9,763 bases of DNA from Pseudomonadota bacterium. Lineage in GTDB: Bacteria > Desulfobacterota > Desulfobulbia > Desulfobulbales > Desulfobulbaceae. The notes under the pieces are model-generated. The model searched no databases. It saw only the letters and a list, made by a program, of their open reading frames with translations, and was not told where the DNA came from. The stretch is from contig WQUH01000224.1 in assembly GCA_009782165.1 (NCBI GenBank), positions 1 through 9,763 on the forward strand, in the 5' to 3' direction. Below, in pieces: positions 6,080 through 9,763 of this stretch (position 1 is its first letter; each line of letters begins with the position of its first letter). The position numbers and the translations under genes are program-made.

Positions 6080-6295
6080 CCGCACGGCCCGCCGGCTTCC
6101 TGTTTGCCAGAACATGCCGCCGCATGGCAGCGGTGGGCCGATCACCGCAACCACAGGCAATGGAAGCAGAAATCATCCAACAGTGTTGCGCTCCTTACGC
6201 CCTGCCGCGCAACCATGAACAGCGCCGGTGTACCGCAACGGGACAGTCCGAGGAACAGGCTGCCCGGTTTTCACTCCAGTCGACAAGGAGACCCT

Positions 6296-7759
<1,464 letters not shown>

Positions 7760-7797
7760 TCCCCCGTTTCCCGCCCTCAACCCCACAAAGGCAAGCC

Positions 7798-9348
7798 ATG
7801 TCCATCCATCCGCAAAAAATCGTCATCCTCGATTTCGGCTCGCAGACCACCCAGTTGATCGCCCGCCGCATCCGCGAACAGAAGGTCTACAGCGAGATCC
7901 ATCCCTACACCCTGCCCCTCGACAAACTGGCGGCCATGCACCCCACCGGGATCGTGCTGTCGGGCGGACCGGCCAGCGTCTACGACCACGACGCCCCGAT
8001 CAGCGACCCCGGCATCTACGGCCTCGGCGTGCCGGTGCTGGGCATCTGCTACGGCGCCCAACTGATGACGACCCAACTGGGCGGACGGGTGGAACGGGCC
8101 GAGAAGCGAGAATTCGGCGAGGCGCAGCTCCAGGTCGAACACGCCGGCGGCCTGTTCGCCGGGATGGCAACGGCGCCGACCGCCTACCAGGTCTGGATGA
8201 GTCACGGCGACCGCATCGAAACGCTGGCGCCGGGCTTTGCGGTCTCGGCCGCCAGCGCCCATTCGCCCTGCGCGGCCATCCGCCATGCGGAAAAGCCCCT
8301 GGTCGGCGTCCAGTTCCATCCCGAGGTCGCCCACACCCTGATCGGCGCCGAGGTGCTGCGCAACTTCATCTTCGGCCTCTGCGGTTGCCGGCCCGACTGG
8401 ACCATCCAATCCTTCATCGACGCGACCGTGGCCGAGATCCGGACCAGGGTCGGCAGCGACCGGGTGATCTGCGCCCTGTCCGGCGGCGTGGATTCCTCGG
8501 TGACCGCGGCCCTGGTCCACCGGGCCATCGGCGACCAGTTGACCTGCATCTACGTCAACACCGGCCTGATGCGGACCGGAGAATCGGAAAGCGTGCTCCG
8601 CTTCTTCCGCGAAAAGACCCGGCTTACGGTCATCGATGTCGATGCGTCCGAGCATTTCCTGACCGTCCTGGCCGGGATCAAGGATCCCGAAGAAAAACGC
8701 AAGCGGATCGGCTACAGCTTCATCGAGATCTTCGAGGCCGAGGCGAAAAAACTGGGGCAGGTCCGTTACCTGGCCCAGGGAACCCTGTATCCGGACGTGA
8801 TCGAATCGGTGGTGTTCCGCGGCAAGGCGCCGATCAAATCGCACCACAACGTCGGCGGCCTGCCCGAACGGATGCGGTTGGATCTCATCGAGCCCCTGCG
8901 CGAGCTGTTCAAGGACGAGGTGCGCGAGCTGGGCCTGGAGTTGGGCATGCCCGAGGAGGCCATCCACCGGCAGCCCTTCCCGGGGCCGGGCCTGGGCATC
9001 CGCATTTTGAGCGACGTCACGGCCGAGCGGCTGGCCATCCTGCGCCAGGCCGACGTGATCGTGCTGGAGGAGATGAAGGCCGCCGGCTGGTACCGCCAGG
9101 TCTGGCAGTCCTTTGCCGTGCTCCTGCCCATCCAGACCGTGGGCGTCATGGGCGACAGCCGCACCTACGAACACGTCATCGCCCTGCGCTGCGTGGACAG
9201 CAAAGACGCCATGACCGCCGACTGGACCCGCCTGCCCTATGAACTGCTGGGCCGCATCTCCAACCGGATCATCAACGAGGTGCGCGGCGTCAACCGGGTG
9301 GTCTACGACATCTCCTCCAAACCGCCGGCGACCATTGAATGGGAATGA
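7798..9348 (+). CDS. guaA: GMP synthase (glutamine-hydrolysing)
   Basis: GuaA turns XMP into GMP: ATP adenylates XMP and ammonia, channelled from glutamine, displaces AMP. The 516-residue protein has the usual two-part layout. The class I glutamine amidotransferase domain (about 7-198) carries [16 protein letters not shown] (54-62), the nucleophile in GICYGAQ (82-88, Cys84) and His174/Glu176 in VGVQFHPEV (169-177). The ATP pyrophosphatase domain (about 203-395) has the P-loop LSGGVDSS (227-234), with [21 protein letters not shown] (325-337) and [11 protein letters not shown] (347-357). The C-terminal dimerisation domain (about 390-516) includes [12 protein letters not shown] (391-402), the GDSRTYEH segment and the ending TIEWE. 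All catalytic residues are present. The ATG at 7798 follows AAAGG (7787-7791). It lies 38 bases after guaB and ends 21 bases from the stop of the convergent DsrE-like gene, with no terminator visible between. Confidence 0.98.
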   Translation: MSIHPQKIVILDFGSQTTQLIARRIREQKVYSEIHPYTLPLDKLAAMHPTGIVLSGGPASVYDHDAPISDPGIYGLGVPVLGICYGAQLMTTQLGGRVERAEKREFGEAQLQVEHAGGLFAGMATAPTAYQVWMSHGDRIETLAPGFAVSAASAHSPCAAIRHAEKPLVGVQFHPEVAHTLIGAEVLRNFIFGLCGCRPDWTIQSFIDATVAEIRTRVGSDRVICALSGGVDSSVTAALVHRAIGDQLTCIYVNTGLMRTGESESVLRFFREKTRLTVIDVDASEHFLTVLAGIKDPEEKRKRIGYSFIEIFEAEAKKLGQVRYLAQGTLYPDVIESVVFRGKAPIKSHHNVGGLPERMRLDLIEPLRELFKDEVRELGLELGMPEEAIHRQPFPGPGLGIRILSDVTAERLAILRQADVIVLEEMKAAGWYRQVWQSFAVLLPIQTVGVMGDSRTYEHVIALRCVDSKDAMTADWTRLPYELLGRISNRIINEVRGVNRVVYDISSKPPATIEWE

Positions 9349-9369
9349 CGGGACGGCTGATTCTCTTTC

Positions 9370-9729
9370 TTACAAACTGATCACCGCCGCGTCGCAGGCA
9401 AGTCTGATCAGTTCGAAGGCGGTGCCCATGCGGGCGCCTTCAATCAGATCGCTCTCCTCGATGCCGCGCGCCTTGGCGCAGGGCGTGCAGGCCAGCACCG
9501 GCACCGCATTGGCCTGCAGATAGGTCATCAGGTCATCGGCGATGTCGCCGGTGGCGGCGCGGAGATGGTCGAGCAGCCCCTTCTTGGCCAGGTACACCGC
9601 CTCGTCAAGGAGAAACAGGGTGACGTTTTTCCCCTCTTTATGAGCGACGGTTGCCAGGTGAATGGCCCTGGTGGCGCGATTCGGGTTGTCGGTCCCGCAG
9701 GCGACGGTGATAACGACATTGTTGGTCAT
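9370..9729 (-). CDS. DsrE-family protein
   Basis: This 119-residue cytosolic protein has the alpha/beta fold of the DsrE/DsrF/TusD-like family: strand VVITVACGTDNP (5-16), helix ATRAIHLATVAHKEG (19-33), strand NVTLFLLDEAVYL (35-47) and helix GLLDH. Then follow VPVLACTPCAKARGI (76-90) and a terminal strand DAAVISL. The CTPC motif (Cys81/Cys84), typical of one branch of the family, is a candidate sulfur-carrying or redox pair; an extra Cys11 sits after the first strand. Characterised relatives relay sulfur in dissimilatory sulfur metabolism or tRNA thiolation, but for this single-gene type the substrate is unknown. I start at the second of two close ATGs (9729-9727), because AGGGAG (9741-9736) is six bases from it but directly abuts the ATG at 9735. 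It is convergent with guaA, and no dsr or tus partner is in the window. Confidence 0.88.
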   Translation of the reverse strand: MTNNVVITVACGTDNPNRATRAIHLATVAHKEGKNVTLFLLDEAVYLAKKGLLDHLRAATGDIADDLMTYLQANAVPVLACTPCAKARGIEESDLIEGARMGTAFELIRLACDAAVISL

Positions 9730-9735
9730 GGTCAT

Positions 9736-9741
9736 CTCCCT
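9736..9741 (-). promoter_or_regulatory. Ribosome binding site deciding the DsrE-like start
   Basis: AGGGAG on the minus strand lies immediately next to the ATG at 9735 (spacing zero) but six bases from the ATG at 9729. Normal spacing therefore favours the shorter protein. Confidence 0.75.
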
Positions 9742-9763
9742 GGTTGAGGTGAGCCTTGCCCCG

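Larger units (their letters stand above)
5880..6295. other. 416-base non-coding spacer between divergent yciO-like gene and guaB
   Basis: I see no credible gene here on either strand. Open frames exist but read as arginine-, proline- and alanine-rich shadow peptides without a ribosome site. The stretch contains two perfect hairpins (listed separately) and must hold both divergent promoters. On the minus strand TATAGT (5974-5969) resembles a -10 for the yciO-like gene, without a good -35. I could not identify a guaB promoter or a PurR-like operator. It holds no tRNA and no riboswitch that I recognise. It is unusually long beside the other spacers in the window. Confidence 0.6.

Noticed and set aside
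5247..6218. 323-codon plus-strand frame opposite the yciO-like gene
   Set aside because: It is antisense to a gene aligned end to end with YciO, and its sequence shows no domain.
6017..6295. 93-codon in-frame upstream extension of guaB
   Set aside because: The extension is unlike any GuaB N-terminus, while the ATG at 6296 has AAGGAG at ideal spacing and gives standard length.
7777..9174. 465-codon minus-strand open frame antisense to guaA
   Set aside because: It is fully opposite a complete guaA with intact motifs, and the product is a His/Asp/Gly-rich shadow.

Overview
The window is a GC-rich stretch of bacterial chromosome carrying mostly core housekeeping genes. It shows no mobile element, CRISPR array, rRNA or tRNA that I can recognise. 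A PilT-type ATPase, a DsrE-family protein, an rpsA-ihfB pair and a guaB-guaA pair, with strong codon bias towards third-position G/C, suggest a Gram-negative, possibly sulfur-metabolising anaerobe of the Desulfobacterota (Desulfobulbales-like). That placement rests on recall of family resemblance and is tentative.

Layout. (1) 1-727, minus: the N-terminal part of ilvD (dihydroxy-acid dehydratase), cut by the window edge. (2) 728-834: a short divergent control region containing a 14-bp tandem repeat. (3) 835-2791, plus: a PilT-type pilus-retraction ATPase, then an unrecognised 226-residue protein with an N-terminal four-cysteine zinc ribbon and a receiver-like domain lacking phosphorylation residues; probably one transcription unit. 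(4) 2792-2997: a weak terminator and the rpsA leader. (5) 2998-5173, plus: rpsA (six-domain ribosomal protein S1) and an HU/IHF-family gene (ihfB-like), the same order as in enterobacteria, closed by a clear intrinsic terminator. (6) 5262-5879, minus: a YciO-like member of the Sua5/TsaC family, convergent with the previous unit. (7) 5880-6295: 416 bases with no credible gene but two perfect hairpins. (8) 6296-9348, plus: guaB and guaA, which take IMP to XMP to GMP. (9) 9370-9729, minus: a small DsrE-family protein with a CxxC motif, convergent with guaA.

The pathways represented are branched-chain amino acid synthesis (ilvD), guanine nucleotide synthesis (guaBA), translation (S1), nucleoid architecture (IHF/HU), probably tRNA modification or a related nucleotide reaction (YciO-like), surface motility (PilT) and sulfur or redox chemistry (DsrE-like). 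I see no convincing new multi-gene system. The points most worth following are the zinc-ribbon/pseudo-receiver protein beside pilT, the tandem repeat between ilvD and pilT, and several strong hairpins in the non-coding spacers.
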